Assembly: GCF_900128495.1 (NCBI RefSeq)
Contig: NZ_LT635801.1
Coordinates: 2,287,083 to 2,351,082, forward strand
DNA length: 64,000 bases
Origin: Bacteroides ilei
Lineage (GTDB): Bacteria; Bacteroidota; Bacteroidia; Bacteroidales; Bacteroidaceae
Reading direction: 5' to 3'
The stretch's first letter is position 1. Each line of letters opens with the position of its first letter. The notes below the pieces were generated by a model. That model was not told the DNA's origin. It made no database searches and saw nothing but the letters and a program-made list of their open reading frames with translations. Below, in pieces: positions 46,698 to 55,889 of the stretch. Both the position numbers and the translations under genes were made by a program.

Positions 46698-47987
46698 TCA
46701 GTCATTCTCCAGCAAGCGGATCATGTCAAAGTAATAGCCTTCCGCTATTTCCACACCTTTTTCTACATTACCCGTTGCAATATCATAAATATAGATACAA
46801 GGGTTAGCATCCTGGGTATTCACTCCAATATAGGCCTTTCCGTCTACAATAACCGAACGTTGTGCGAAACGGCCTGCGCTGTAAGGAATTTCCTCACCCT
46901 GACAACTCAGACGGGTTCTCTTGCCTGTAGACAGATCTATAATAGTGTAATAATGGCTGAAATCATCTATACCGGTTCCGGCTGCATCGTTACGTGCGTA
47001 AGCCAAAGCTTTTCCGTTACCCAGATTCTGGATAGTAAGCAGTTTACCGTCGGCATCCGGATATCCTTCGTAGCTGGAATCAAAATCGGTTTCTCCCTTC
47101 TTGATACGGAGCAGATGACCTTTTTCCATATCGTCTTCATCGGAAAAGGCAGCCAGATACAGGTCGCCATCCTGATACATGACAATACTTTGCAACAATT
47201 CACCATATGCACTGCCGGCCATTTCATGCGCAAGGCTATTCACTTTATTACTTTCTACAGCCATTGTAGAGGGGTTGATTACAGCTGTCAGGAAATTGGA
47301 TGTAGCCTTGCCGTATCGGCCCGACTTATCTTTGGCAAAGTAAAAATAGAACAGTTTCCCGGTCGCTTCATTGTAAGTGAGTATACCCGATGCATTGAAT
47401 ACCTGGGCACCTTCCGGCAACGGCAGGTCCAATGTCCCTTCATCCAGAATGCGCATATCGTCGGCATTCAGTTTGGTCCAGATTATCTTGTCGGCATCAC
47501 CGTTGGCAGCCATAATAAGCAACACATTATCATCCAACCATGCATGGGTATAGCTGCGTACTTTATAAGTATTCTGTACAAAGGGCTGTTCCTGAATGAC
47601 TTTTACCGAATTGCCCACTACCTGTAATTTGGTAAAACGGTCGTTCGATGTAGGGACCTGATAATAATATTTACCTTTCACAATAGCTTCCATTGAATAG
47701 GTCACATCTGCCGAACGGAATTCCACACCGTCATTCCTGATGTCAATCACCGGTTGTCCGGCATCCAACGAACCTACACTTTTTACAATGGTACCGTCGC
47801 CGCGGTTCATACCTCCATGCTGGCCGATTGTCATGAAAATATCGAAATGACAGCCGGATTCTTCAATTTGCCCGTTATTGTCGTTTCCGTCATCGGGCAT
47901 CGGTTTCTCATTATCCGAACAGGCGCTGAACGGAAGGGTCATTATTGCAGCGGCAAATAGGTAGAACAAAGATTTTAACTTTTTCAT
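46698..47987 (-). CDS. DUF4374 lipoprotein, probable beta-propeller beside BtuB
   Basis: This 429-residue lipoprotein has a class II signal peptide with Cys23 (PFSACSDNE) followed by an acidic stretch (DDGNDNNGQIEE), a common feature of surface lipoproteins in Bacteroidetes. The rest matches the DUF4374 pattern: repeated strands with Asp/Gly turns that suggest a beta-propeller. It lies 37 nt after btuB and under the same riboswitch. In B. thetaiotaomicron a propeller lipoprotein (BtuG) caps BtuB and binds cobalamin extremely tightly; this protein may fill that place, although it is not clearly a BtuG sequence. Confidence 0.82.
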   Translation of the reverse strand: MKKLKSLFYLFAAAIMTLPFSACSDNEKPMPDDGNDNNGQIEESGCHFDIFMTIGQHGGMNRGDGTIVKSVGSLDAGQPVIDIRNDGVEFRSADVTYSMEAIVKGKYYYQVPTSNDRFTKLQVVGNSVKVIQEQPFVQNTYKVRSYTHAWLDDNVLLIMAANGDADKIIWTKLNADDMRILDEGTLDLPLPEGAQVFNASGILTYNEATGKLFYFYFAKDKSGRYGKATSNFLTAVINPSTMAVESNKVNSLAHEMAGSAYGELLQSIVMYQDGDLYLAAFSDEDDMEKGHLLRIKKGETDFDSSYEGYPDADGKLLTIQNLGNGKALAYARNDAAGTGIDDFSHYYTIIDLSTGKRTRLSCQGEEIPYSAGRFAQRSVIVDGKAYIGVNTQDANPCIYIYDIATGNVEKGVEIAEGYYFDMIRLLEND

Positions 47988-48024
47988 TTTCAGAATGTTT
48001 AAATATTAGTGGATAAATTAATGG

Positions 48025-50394
48025 TTACTCAAGGAACAGCCTGAACTTGGCCATGAAGGCACGTCCCGGTTTCTGCAGCTTATAATTGTCGTAGGCAAGC
48101 CTGTCGAGAAAATTGGTACATTCCACAGATACGTTATAACGGCCGTTATGCCAGGAATAGGTGATATCTGCGTCACAAATGTGCTGCGTAGGAATCTTGG
48201 CCTTACTCTCACGGGCTCCGTAAGCCTCCCAGGTAAGGAAATACCAGTGTACCCACTGATAGTCCATGCCGATACGGAGACGGCTATCACGCAGGAAAAG
48301 GTCGTGAAATGTATACGAAGCTCCGGAACTGCTGAACAGCCAGGGACGGTTCGGGACACGGTTCCTGTAGGTAGCCGAAGGCTTCCCGTCATCCTTCAGT
48401 CTGCGCTGATCTCGGGCATCCTGATAGCTGATATTGGCCGAAAGTTGCAGCCTGCCATCCCAGTCGTAACGGACTTCGCCCTCCATTCCTTTGATATGGA
48501 CAGCCGGAACATTTTCATATTGCATCATTCCTTCCTTTTCAGAAACGGTAGCCTGGATATAGTCGTCCACAAACCGGAGAAAACCGTTCAATTCATAGGA
48601 AAGAGTATGTCTACCGGCAGGATGCCACGTGCCAAACAGGCCCAGGTTGACATTGTCACTCTGTTCCGGTCTCAAGGCCACGTTAGCATATACCGTTGTT
48701 CCATTGCCCAGCAATTCACGGGCTAATGGAAGGCGTACGCTATGTTCATAGGACGCTTTGACAGCCAGCTCGCGGGAAAAACTGTAACGCAAGCCGGCCC
48801 CATATCCCGGATAACTCCTGGTACTGGAACCTTTTACTTCGTCCGAACCTGTCTGCCAATACAAATCGGTCTGACGGATATTCAGGTGGTTTACATAATC
48901 CTTCACGAAAAAAGAATTCTCCATCCGTCCGTTCCATAGTGACTGATGGTAAGCCAATCCCACGATATGTTTGCAAAGCACGTCGTTCGCCGCTTCAAAA
49001 TCCGTATCAAGCTCATCATAACGGTCATTCCCGGTACGGTTCAACATGTAATTCAGGTTAATTCCATGAGATTCGTTGAAGGTATAGTCCAGATTTCCCC
49101 GGACTACTGTAAACGGACGGTTGTAATGACGTATGGAACGCCCGCGTCCCGTTATCTCATTGCGTGAACTTTCTATGTAGTTACCGTTCCAGTCATATTT
49201 TCGGTAAGCGGTATCTACCGTTACCGAACGGTCCCAGGTATGTGAGAACAAGGCGTTGAACTGCAACCGGTCCAACAGGAAACGGTCCTTCCTGTAACGT
49301 GCTGAAACGTTCCATGCGTCACTCTGACGCTCGGCCATTCCATATACCTTACTTTGCACAGATCCGGTCTGCAACTCCTTGTCTATCTTTGAATAAGATG
49401 CCGATATGAAGAATGCGTCCGCCCACGGTTTGTTCTGGAATCCGGCTTCCACCTGTGCCAGCATAGAGAAATAACCGTCATGAAAGCGCCGGCGGTCGGA
49501 CGGTACATATTTGCGGCTGTCTTCATCCCAAACTTCTACGCCTTTCATCATATAGTCATTCCGGGAATAGTTGATACCGACGGTAGGATGAATAATCAGT
49601 CCGGTACGCTTTTCCACGAACTGGGCGTTCAAGTCGGCCTTGTGGGTATGGAAAGATCCTACACTGTATGAAACATCCAGGTAATTCTTCTGCTCCTGAC
49701 GTGTAATGATGTTGACGGCTCCTCCCAGAGCATCGGTACCCAGACTGGCCGGAACCACTCCTTTGTAGATTTCTACACGATCGATGATATTTACGGGAAG
49801 GTTTGAAAGAGAAACGCCGCTTCCCTTGATATCCAAAGGAACTCCATCAATGAAATAGCGTACAGAATTACCCGACATTCCGTTGATAGACAAATCGAAG
49901 TCGGAACCGGTCCCTCCTTCCTGGCGGATCTTCACACCCGCACTATGATCAACCAATGCCGTAAGACTGTTCAAGGAACTGACTATCGGTTTTACGTCCA
50001 AGGCATTGACGGAAAAAGCTCCTTCCCTTATTTTCTGTGAACGGCTCTTCCCATAGACACGGACTCCTTCCATGCGTACGGAACTTTCCTTTATTACAAA
50101 ATCCTGTTCCACATCCTGTTCCAGATGTATCTTCTTCTCCTGGGTCTCATATCCCAGAAATGAAACAGACAAGGTATAACTTCCCGGAACTAACTGCAGT
50201 GAATACCGCCCGGCAGTGTCAGTATAGGTTCCCCACGTCGTTCCTTTGACAGACACAGTGACCTGTGGCATTCCACTGCCGTCATGTGATGTAATTTTCC
50301 CCGACACGGTCACCTTATGCTGTGCAGCCGCTTCCAGGCATACAAACCATGATACCAACAGAAAATATAGACAGAAAGAAAATTTCATTTTCAT
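48025..50394 (-). CDS. btuB: BtuB-like TonB-dependent receptor
   Basis: This 789-residue outer-membrane receptor has a signal peptide (about 1-25, ending AAAQ), a carboxypeptidase-like domain (about 28-105, VSGKITSHDGSGMPQVTVSVKG), a plug domain (about 115-230, VRYFIDGVPLDIKG and GALGGAVNIITRQ-type end) and a long beta-barrel ending in FRLFLE. Control by a cobalamin riboswitch directly upstream shows that the ligand is cobalamin or another corrinoid. SusD is absent, as expected for a B12 receptor. It is co-transcribed with the DUF4374 lipoprotein. Confidence 0.92.
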   Translation of the reverse strand: MKMKFSFCLYFLLVSWFVCLEAAAQHKVTVSGKITSHDGSGMPQVTVSVKGTTWGTYTDTAGRYSLQLVPGSYTLSVSFLGYETQEKKIHLEQDVEQDFVIKESSVRMEGVRVYGKSRSQKIREGAFSVNALDVKPIVSSLNSLTALVDHSAGVKIRQEGGTGSDFDLSINGMSGNSVRYFIDGVPLDIKGSGVSLSNLPVNIIDRVEIYKGVVPASLGTDALGGAVNIITRQEQKNYLDVSYSVGSFHTHKADLNAQFVEKRTGLIIHPTVGINYSRNDYMMKGVEVWDEDSRKYVPSDRRRFHDGYFSMLAQVEAGFQNKPWADAFFISASYSKIDKELQTGSVQSKVYGMAERQSDAWNVSARYRKDRFLLDRLQFNALFSHTWDRSVTVDTAYRKYDWNGNYIESSRNEITGRGRSIRHYNRPFTVVRGNLDYTFNESHGINLNYMLNRTGNDRYDELDTDFEAANDVLCKHIVGLAYHQSLWNGRMENSFFVKDYVNHLNIRQTDLYWQTGSDEVKGSSTRSYPGYGAGLRYSFSRELAVKASYEHSVRLPLARELLGNGTTVYANVALRPEQSDNVNLGLFGTWHPAGRHTLSYELNGFLRFVDDYIQATVSEKEGMMQYENVPAVHIKGMEGEVRYDWDGRLQLSANISYQDARDQRRLKDDGKPSATYRNRVPNRPWLFSSSGASYTFHDLFLRDSRLRIGMDYQWVHWYFLTWEAYGARESKAKIPTQHICDADITYSWHNGRYNVSVECTNFLDRLAYDNYKLQKPGRAFMAKFRLFLE

Positions 50395-50544
50395 TAATTA
50401 CATTACCCTTGTTAACACTTTATACTTACGGGGTACATGCACAAAGGAAAAATGAATTCTCTTTTTTGCTGAAGAAAAAAGAAAGAAAGCCAGATCCGAT
50501 GTTTTAACTGCCTTATTTCCCGAAAGCATCAAAACGAAGCTGTT

Positions 50545-50717
50545 ACTGGCAGGTCTTCTGACTCGTTCCGTTTCAAGAAGCCTTCCCATCCGGTATCCGG
50601 ACAGTGGCACCGAGTTTCTTGAAACAAAAAAGGAACTCACAGCAGCGGGTCTGTTCAGGATTTCCACCTGATTCCCTTTTCATCACTTGCCCTACGGAAG
50701 AAGAGCAGTGAACCAAT
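50545..50717 (-). ncRNA. Cobalamin riboswitch
   Basis: On the minus strand the conserved parts appear in order: GGGAATCAGGTG and AATCC with ACAGACCCGC near 50650-50690, then GTGCCACTGTCC (plus GGACAGTGGCAC), and last the B12 box AGTCAGAAGACCTGCC (plus-strand 50548-50563). It lies 150 nt before btuB. No terminator hairpin with U-tract is seen after it, so control is probably at translation. Confidence 0.93.
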
Positions 50718-50725
50718 AACTTTGG

Positions 50726-50733
50726 CAAAAGTA
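50726..50733 (-). promoter_or_regulatory. Promoter -7 box of the riboswitch-btuB unit
   Basis: Plus-strand CAAAAGTA reads TACTTTTG on the minus strand, an exact TAnnTTTG, placed just before the start of the riboswitch. A -33 TTTG is not obvious. Confidence 0.6.
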
Positions 50734-50798
50734 GAAAAAAAATCAGAATCGCATGCATTTAGCATTAAAAAGTTTATCTTAGCCGCCGCAAAACCGAA

Positions 50799-51536
50799 AT
50801 GACGAATAATATGCATACCGATAAACAACCGATCTATTTCGTTTCTCTGGGGCCTGGCGACCCCGATCTGATTACATTAAAGGGACTTAAGATCCTTCAG
50901 GAGGCAGACGTCATCTATTGCCCTGCCACACAAGACACAGAGGGAAAAACTTCATCCCGATCTGCAGACATCGTGGCAGCTTTGGGAATACCCCCTGAAA
51001 AGACTGTGAAATTCATTCTGTCCATGCAACGTAACCGTGAAGCAGCCCTGCAGGCTTACGATAACCTGGTGGAAGCAGCCTCCCGGCTCCATGCCGGAAA
51101 CCGGCGGATAGCCGTCGTGGCTGAAGGGGATGCCGGATTCTATACGTCCATCCAGTATCTGTACGACAAGCTTACGGCCCGCCAGATTGAAGTAAAACGG
51201 ATAGCAGGCGTTCCTGCATTCATAGCGGCAGGTGCCATGGCAGGCATGCATATCGTCAAACAGAACGAAAAGCTGGTTGTAATGCCAGGCATCACATCGG
51301 TCGAAGAACTGACAGACAAGATCAAGGAAGGATATGCCGTCGTCATCATGAAACTGTCTTCCTGTAGGGAAAAGGTCAAGGAGTGTATCCGACTCTTCCC
51401 TGAAGCCCCGTGGAACTACTTTGAGAATATAGGAAATGAAAATGAATACCATACAACTGATACGGAAACGATACTTCAGAAGCAATTCCCTTATTTCTCG
51501 CTGATGGTAATTACGGCATCCCGGAAAGAAGACTAG
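50799..51536 (+). CDS. cbiL: Precorrin-2 C20-methyltransferase CbiL
   Basis: This 245-residue protein belongs to the corrin/tetrapyrrole methyltransferase family and matches CobI/CbiL (FVSLGPGDPDLITLKGLKIL, VAEGDAGFYTSIQYL, IAGVPAFIAAGAMAG). It adds the C20 methyl group to precorrin-2 or cobalt-precorrin-2, the first dedicated step of the corrin branch. It is divergent from btuB and is the first gene of the plus-strand unit cbiL, cobU, cobT, cobS. A second ATG at 50811 is a possible start. Confidence 0.92.
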   Translation: MTNNMHTDKQPIYFVSLGPGDPDLITLKGLKILQEADVIYCPATQDTEGKTSSRSADIVAALGIPPEKTVKFILSMQRNREAALQAYDNLVEAASRLHAGNRRIAVVAEGDAGFYTSIQYLYDKLTARQIEVKRIAGVPAFIAAGAMAGMHIVKQNEKLVVMPGITSVEELTDKIKEGYAVVIMKLSSCREKVKECIRLFPEAPWNYFENIGNENEYHTTDTETILQKQFPYFSLMVITASRKED

Positions 51537-51550
51537 CATAAAACAATAAG

Positions 51551-52057
51551 ATGAAAAAGATAATACTTATTACCGGAGGACAACGTTCCGGAAAAAGTTC
51601 GTATGCCGAGAAATTGGCACACCGGCTGACAGACAAGCCGGTCTATATTGCCACCGCCAAAGTATGGGACGAAGAGTTCCGCCAACGCGTCTTGCGGCAT
51701 CAGCAGAACCGTGGACCGGAATGGACCAACATAGAGGAAGAAATGGAGCTGAGCCGACACGACATAAACGGACGTACAGCCGTAATAGACTGTATAACAC
51801 TGTGGTGTACAAATTTCTTCATGAATTACTCTAATGTGGAAGAAGCTCTGGAGGCCGTCAAACAGGAATTCGACCGGTTTACCAGACAGGAAGCCACTTT
51901 TATTTTCGTCACCAACGAAATCGGATTGGGAGGTGTATCACCCAATGAAGTGCAACGCAGGTTTACCGACTTGCAAGGATGGATGAACCAGTACGTGGCA
52001 TCATGTGCCGATGAGGTTATCCTCATGATAAGCGGTATACCGGTAAAAATAAAATGA
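51551..52057 (+). CDS. cobU: Adenosylcobinamide kinase/guanylyltransferase CobU
   Basis: This 168-residue protein has the P-loop [10 protein letters not shown] (about 7-16) and the family segments [20 protein letters not shown] (with the His that carries GMP) and [19 protein letters not shown]. It phosphorylates adenosylcobinamide and transfers GMP. It follows cbiL by 14 nt. Length fits CobU (about 180 residues in Salmonella). Confidence 0.95.
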   Translation: MKKIILITGGQRSGKSSYAEKLAHRLTDKPVYIATAKVWDEEFRQRVLRHQQNRGPEWTNIEEEMELSRHDINGRTAVIDCITLWCTNFFMNYSNVEEALEAVKQEFDRFTRQEATFIFVTNEIGLGGVSPNEVQRRFTDLQGWMNQYVASCADEVILMISGIPVKIK

Positions 52058-52088
52058 AACAACCTTTTACATAAAGAACTACCAGACA

Positions 52089-53129
52089 ATGAAAACATTC
52101 AATATAGAAGATATACATGATTCCCGGATGGAAGAGGCTATCCGGTTCAAGATAAATGACCTGACCAAACCTAAAGGCTCACTGGGACGGCTGGAAGAAC
52201 TGGCCGCACAGATATGCCTGATCCAGCGAACGCTATCTCCCGTCCTTTCTCATCCGTATAACATTCTATTCGCCGGCGACCACGGTATTGTGGAAGAGAA
52301 CGTCAGCGTATCTCCTAAAGAAATTACCTGGCAACAGATGTATAATTTTCTGGAAGGTGGAGCCGGTATCAATTTTCTATGTCGGCAGCATGGATTCAAA
52401 CTGATGCTGGTCGACTCGGGAGTAGACTACGACCTGCCTTACGAAAAAGGTATTATCAACATGAAAGTACGGAGAGGTACACGCAATTTCCTCCACGAAG
52501 CGGCCATAACTGCCGAAGAAATGGACCTTTGTCTGGAAAGAGGTGCCCTATGTGTTGAAAAGGCATATAAAGAAGGATGTAACATAGTCAGCTTCGGCGA
52601 GATGGGTATAGCCAACACATCTGCTTCCTCCGAATGGATGTCATATTTTGCCCATATTCCTCTGCAGGAATGTGTAGGTGCCGGAGCCGGTCTGGACAAA
52701 CCAGGCATAACACACAAATACAAAGTACTGAAACAGGCTCAGGAAAACTTTTCGGGTGAACATACAGCCGAAGAAATTATCTGCCGGTTCGGAGGTTATG
52801 AAATGGTCATGGCTGTTGGAGGCATGTTGAAAGCTGCCGAACTGCGCATGATCATTCTGGTCGACGGATTTATCATGAGCAACTGCATACTGGCGGCATC
52901 ACAGCTATATCCGGAAGTCATGCAATACGCCATTTTCGGTCATCAGGGGGATGAAAACGGACACAAGCGCCTGCTTGAAGCCATGCATGTATCTCCGCTT
53001 TTACACCTTAACCTCCGCCTGGGAGAAGGCAGCGGTTCAGTCTGTGCCTTCCCTATTGTCGATTCGGCGGTAAGAATGGTCAATGAAATGGATACATTCA
53101 GCCATGCCTCCATCACCAAATACTTTTAA
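52089..53129 (+). CDS. cobT: Nicotinate-nucleotide:dimethylbenzimidazole phosphoribosyltransferase CobT
   Basis: This 346-residue protein matches CobT throughout ([17 protein letters not shown] near the start, [29 protein letters not shown], and the C-terminal [17 protein letters not shown] with the catalytic Glu). It activates the lower-ligand base as alpha-riboside phosphate. Which base it uses cannot be told from this window; no dimethylbenzimidazole synthesis gene is seen. It lies 31 nt after cobU. Confidence 0.96.
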   Translation: MKTFNIEDIHDSRMEEAIRFKINDLTKPKGSLGRLEELAAQICLIQRTLSPVLSHPYNILFAGDHGIVEENVSVSPKEITWQQMYNFLEGGAGINFLCRQHGFKLMLVDSGVDYDLPYEKGIINMKVRRGTRNFLHEAAITAEEMDLCLERGALCVEKAYKEGCNIVSFGEMGIANTSASSEWMSYFAHIPLQECVGAGAGLDKPGITHKYKVLKQAQENFSGEHTAEEIICRFGGYEMVMAVGGMLKAAELRMIILVDGFIMSNCILAASQLYPEVMQYAIFGHQGDENGHKRLLEAMHVSPLLHLNLRLGEGSGSVCAFPIVDSAVRMVNEMDTFSHASITKYF

Positions 53130-53154
53130 CCTACCAAATCCAAAACCTGCTATC

Positions 53155-53907
53155 ATGAACAATTTATTGGCAGCTCTCATGTTTTTTACCCGGCTTCCGT
53201 TCTGGAGAATCAAGACAGTACCTCAGGAATGTTTCAGGCATGTGGTCAGCTATTGGAGTTTCTGCGGATGGCTGACAGGTGCCATAATGGTGGTAACATT
53301 TATGGTTGTAAACGCCATACTGCCTGTTCCGGTAGCCATACTCGCAGCACTGACAGCCCGCCTGCTTGTTACCGGGGCCTTGCATGAAGACGGTCTGGCC
53401 GATTTCTTCGACGGATTCGGAGGAGGAACCGACAGGGAGAGTACACTCCGTATCATGAAAGACTCCCACATCGGGACATACGGAGTTCTGGGATTAATCG
53501 TTTATTACCTGTTGGGATTCAATCTGTTGAATACTTTGCCAACCTATGACCTCCCGTATATCCTGTTTTGTGCCGATCCGTTCTGCAAGTTTGTATGCAG
53601 CCATATCCTGTGGCTGTTGCCTTATGCCAGGAAGGAAGAAGAAAGCAAGGCAAAAGTAGTCTATACCCGTCTGGACTGGAAAGAGGAACTCATTTCTGCC
53701 TTAGGAGGTCTGATTCCCCTGTTGGTCTTACCGGAATTCTATTATTACATATTGCTGATACCTGTTTTCGTATTCATTTGTATACAGGCATTGTTCCGTC
53801 GTCGCCTGCAAGGATATACAGGCGACTGTTGCGGGGCAGTCTTCCTGCTGAGTGAATTATCTTTCTGGCTGGGAGCAGCCATTATGAGCTATAGCCTGAT
53901 AGTCTGA
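53155..53907 (+). CDS. cobS: Adenosylcobinamide-GDP ribazoletransferase CobS
   Basis: This 250-residue integral membrane enzyme joins adenosylcobinamide-GDP and alpha-ribazole phosphate to give cobalamin phosphate. The motif DGLADFFDGFGGG and RIMKDSHIGTYG are the conserved metal-binding loop. It has about six membrane segments. The ATG at 53155 is used because the protein then begins MNNLLAALMFFTRLP, as the family does; the frame stays open further upstream into cobT. It is the last gene of the unit; a cobC phosphatase, often next, is absent. Confidence 0.94.
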   Translation: MNNLLAALMFFTRLPFWRIKTVPQECFRHVVSYWSFCGWLTGAIMVVTFMVVNAILPVPVAILAALTARLLVTGALHEDGLADFFDGFGGGTDRESTLRIMKDSHIGTYGVLGLIVYYLLGFNLLNTLPTYDLPYILFCADPFCKFVCSHILWLLPYARKEEESKAKVVYTRLDWKEELISALGGLIPLLVLPEFYYYILLIPVFVFICIQALFRRRLQGYTGDCCGAVFLLSELSFWLGAAIMSYSLIV

Positions 53908-53940
53908 CAGAATGGAATGGGAGGAAATTCCGAAACCGCA

Positions 53941-54891
53941 TCAATATACTGCCAAAGCATAACCGATGTAAAGGATTACCATACATATAACCATGGCTCC
54001 TTCTGCCTTCCGGTTGATACGGATAGCTGTCATTGCGTCCTTAGTGTCCAGCAGACGGTCATTCTCGCCTATATAAGGTTTGTAGACTGTTTCCCCGAAA
54101 TAATCGTGAGGTCCCCCGAAACGGCAGTCAAGAATACCGGCTAAGGCCGATTCGGGATAACCCGAATTGGGGCTGGCGTGCTTGCGTCCGTACTTTCTGA
54201 CAAATGACAGGAGAGACGGACGTCCCGAAACCAGCACCATCAGAAAAGCCGTGATACGTGCGGGTATGTAATTGGCTATATCGTCCAAATGTGCGGCAAA
54301 ACATCCGAAATCCCGGTAACGTTCATTCCTGTATCCTATCATCGAATCCAATGTATTGATCATTTTATAGGTAAGTATACCGGGGACACCCAGCACAAGA
54401 TACCAGAACAAAGGAGCGATTACCCCGTCGCTCAGATTCTCGGCCAGCGTTTCCAGGGCTGCCGTACGCACTTCCTGACCACTCAGCCGGGCAGTATCCC
54501 GTCCCACTATCCGTGATACTTGATACCGTCCCTTGTCGAGCGAAATATCCAACGCTTCAAAGACCATACGCACCTCATCAATCAGGGTCTTGCCTGCCAG
54601 ACAAAAGAATACCAAGACAGAAGCTACAGCCATACCCAGCCAGTCATTAACTGAAAAGCAGAAATGCATCAATCCCCATGATACGATATAGACTCCGACA
54701 ACCAGTATGAGTACGGTCCATATTCCTTTTCTTTTCCTGCCGGTTCCCTTGTTCCAGCGATGTTCGAAAAAACCGATCAGACGTCCGAATCCCACAACCG
54801 GATGTGGCAGTCCTGCCGGATCACCCAATATCTTGTCCAGAATCACCCCTGCTACCAACGGCAATATAACGGTTATTACAAATACATCCAT
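53941..54891 (-). CDS. cbiB: Adenosylcobinamide-phosphate synthase CbiB
   Basis: This 316-residue membrane protein has the CbiB pattern: DKILGDPAGLPHPVVGFGRL at the N-terminus, ENLSDGVIAPLFWYLVLG, and the YRDFGCFAAHLDDIANYIPAR segment. It attaches aminopropanol phosphate to adenosylcobyric acid at the inner membrane. It is the last gene of the minus-strand unit cbiA, adenosyltransferase, cobQ, cobD, cbiB and converges on cobS with 33 nt between stops. Its start overlaps the cobD end by 16 nt. Confidence 0.95.
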   Translation of the reverse strand: MDVFVITVILPLVAGVILDKILGDPAGLPHPVVGFGRLIGFFEHRWNKGTGRKRKGIWTVLILVVGVYIVSWGLMHFCFSVNDWLGMAVASVLVFFCLAGKTLIDEVRMVFEALDISLDKGRYQVSRIVGRDTARLSGQEVRTAALETLAENLSDGVIAPLFWYLVLGVPGILTYKMINTLDSMIGYRNERYRDFGCFAAHLDDIANYIPARITAFLMVLVSGRPSLLSFVRKYGRKHASPNSGYPESALAGILDCRFGGPHDYFGETVYKPYIGENDRLLDTKDAMTAIRINRKAEGAMVICMVILYIGYALAVY

Positions 54892-55889
54892 TCCTTTATG
54901 CTTTCAATCAATTCATCGTTTTCTTCGGGCGACTGGATAGCTATGCGGAAAAAACGTTCGTCCAGTCCGGTAAAGTTCGAAGCGTCTCTGATCAGGATTC
55001 CCTTCTCTTCAGCCAGAAACTGTTTCAGGGCCGATGCCTTTCCGTAATGCAGGCAGACCAGCATGTAATGTGTATCCGAATTCCATACTTCCAGTCCGCC
55101 TATTTTTTCCAAAGCTTCTGCCACACGGTCCTTCTCCCGCAGCAGTGAAACCAGATCCGGCTGCAGTTCAGTCTCATGTTCCAGCAGATATAGTCCGGCC
55201 TTGATAGCCAAAGCGTTCACCGACCAGGGCATGTGGCTCCGTTTCAATTGCTGTATAAGTACAGGATTTCCTGTTACACCTCCCAGACGTAAGCCTGGAA
55301 TTGCAAACTGCTTGGTCATGGAATGTAAAAGCAGCACATTGGGAAGTTCAACCGTTTCGGGCACCGAAAGTACCTCCTTGTCGGTAAACGGAGCATACGA
55401 CTGGTCTATCACAAACAGGCATTTCGGAAATGCCGTGACCAGGCGGCGCAAATCACGTACATCGTATGTCTCTCCCGTCGGATTGTTGGGATTACACAAC
55501 CAGCAGATACCGTTGCCGGGCATCGATATGTCCTGCAGTGAAAAGACCTGCCTGATACGGTGTTGGTGCAGCCGGCATGCATCGGCATATTCGCTGAACG
55601 TAGGCATGAGAATGACCGAACTGCTTTCGCGGTAAACCTGTGCAATCAGGTAAATGGCTTCCGTGGCTCCGTTTGTCACGCAAACGGCCGACGGGTCTGT
55701 ATGAAAATATGCGGCCCATGCCTTTTCCAGGGAATAAGGCTCCGGTTCCGGATAACTGCGGATACAAGCCATTTCATGGGAAAGAAAATCATTCAGTCCG
55801 CTATGGTCTATGCGGTTATATACATTCGAGCTGAAATTCAGCCGGATGTCTTTATATCGGTAAATATCGTCTCCGTGTCCTTTAATCAT
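54876..55889 (-). CDS. cobD: CobD-like threonine-phosphate decarboxylase
   Basis: This 337-residue PLP enzyme belongs to the aminotransferase I/II fold. The PLP lysine is in SMTKQFAIPGLRLGG, and NPNNPTGE and the start HGDDIYRY match CobD rather than HisC. It makes aminopropanol phosphate from threonine phosphate. The neighbours cobQ and cbiB use or follow its product. Its start overlaps the cobQ stop by 8 nt. A threonine kinase (PduX) that would supply its substrate is not in the window. Confidence 0.9.
   Translation of the reverse strand: MIKGHGDDIYRYKDIRLNFSSNVYNRIDHSGLNDFLSHEMACIRSYPEPEPYSLEKAWAAYFHTDPSAVCVTNGATEAIYLIAQVYRESSSVILMPTFSEYADACRLHQHRIRQVFSLQDISMPGNGICWLCNPNNPTGETYDVRDLRRLVTAFPKCLFVIDQSYAPFTDKEVLSVPETVELPNVLLLHSMTKQFAIPGLRLGGVTGNPVLIQQLKRSHMPWSVNALAIKAGLYLLEHETELQPDLVSLLREKDRVAEALEKIGGLEVWNSDTHYMLVCLHYGKASALKQFLAEEKGILIRDASNFTGLDERFFRIAIQSPEENDELIESIKEWMYL

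Noticed and set aside
46695..47627. Plus-strand open frame of 310 codons
   Set aside because: It is a shadow of the DUF4374 gene, with biased Ile/Phe/Thr composition and no motif.
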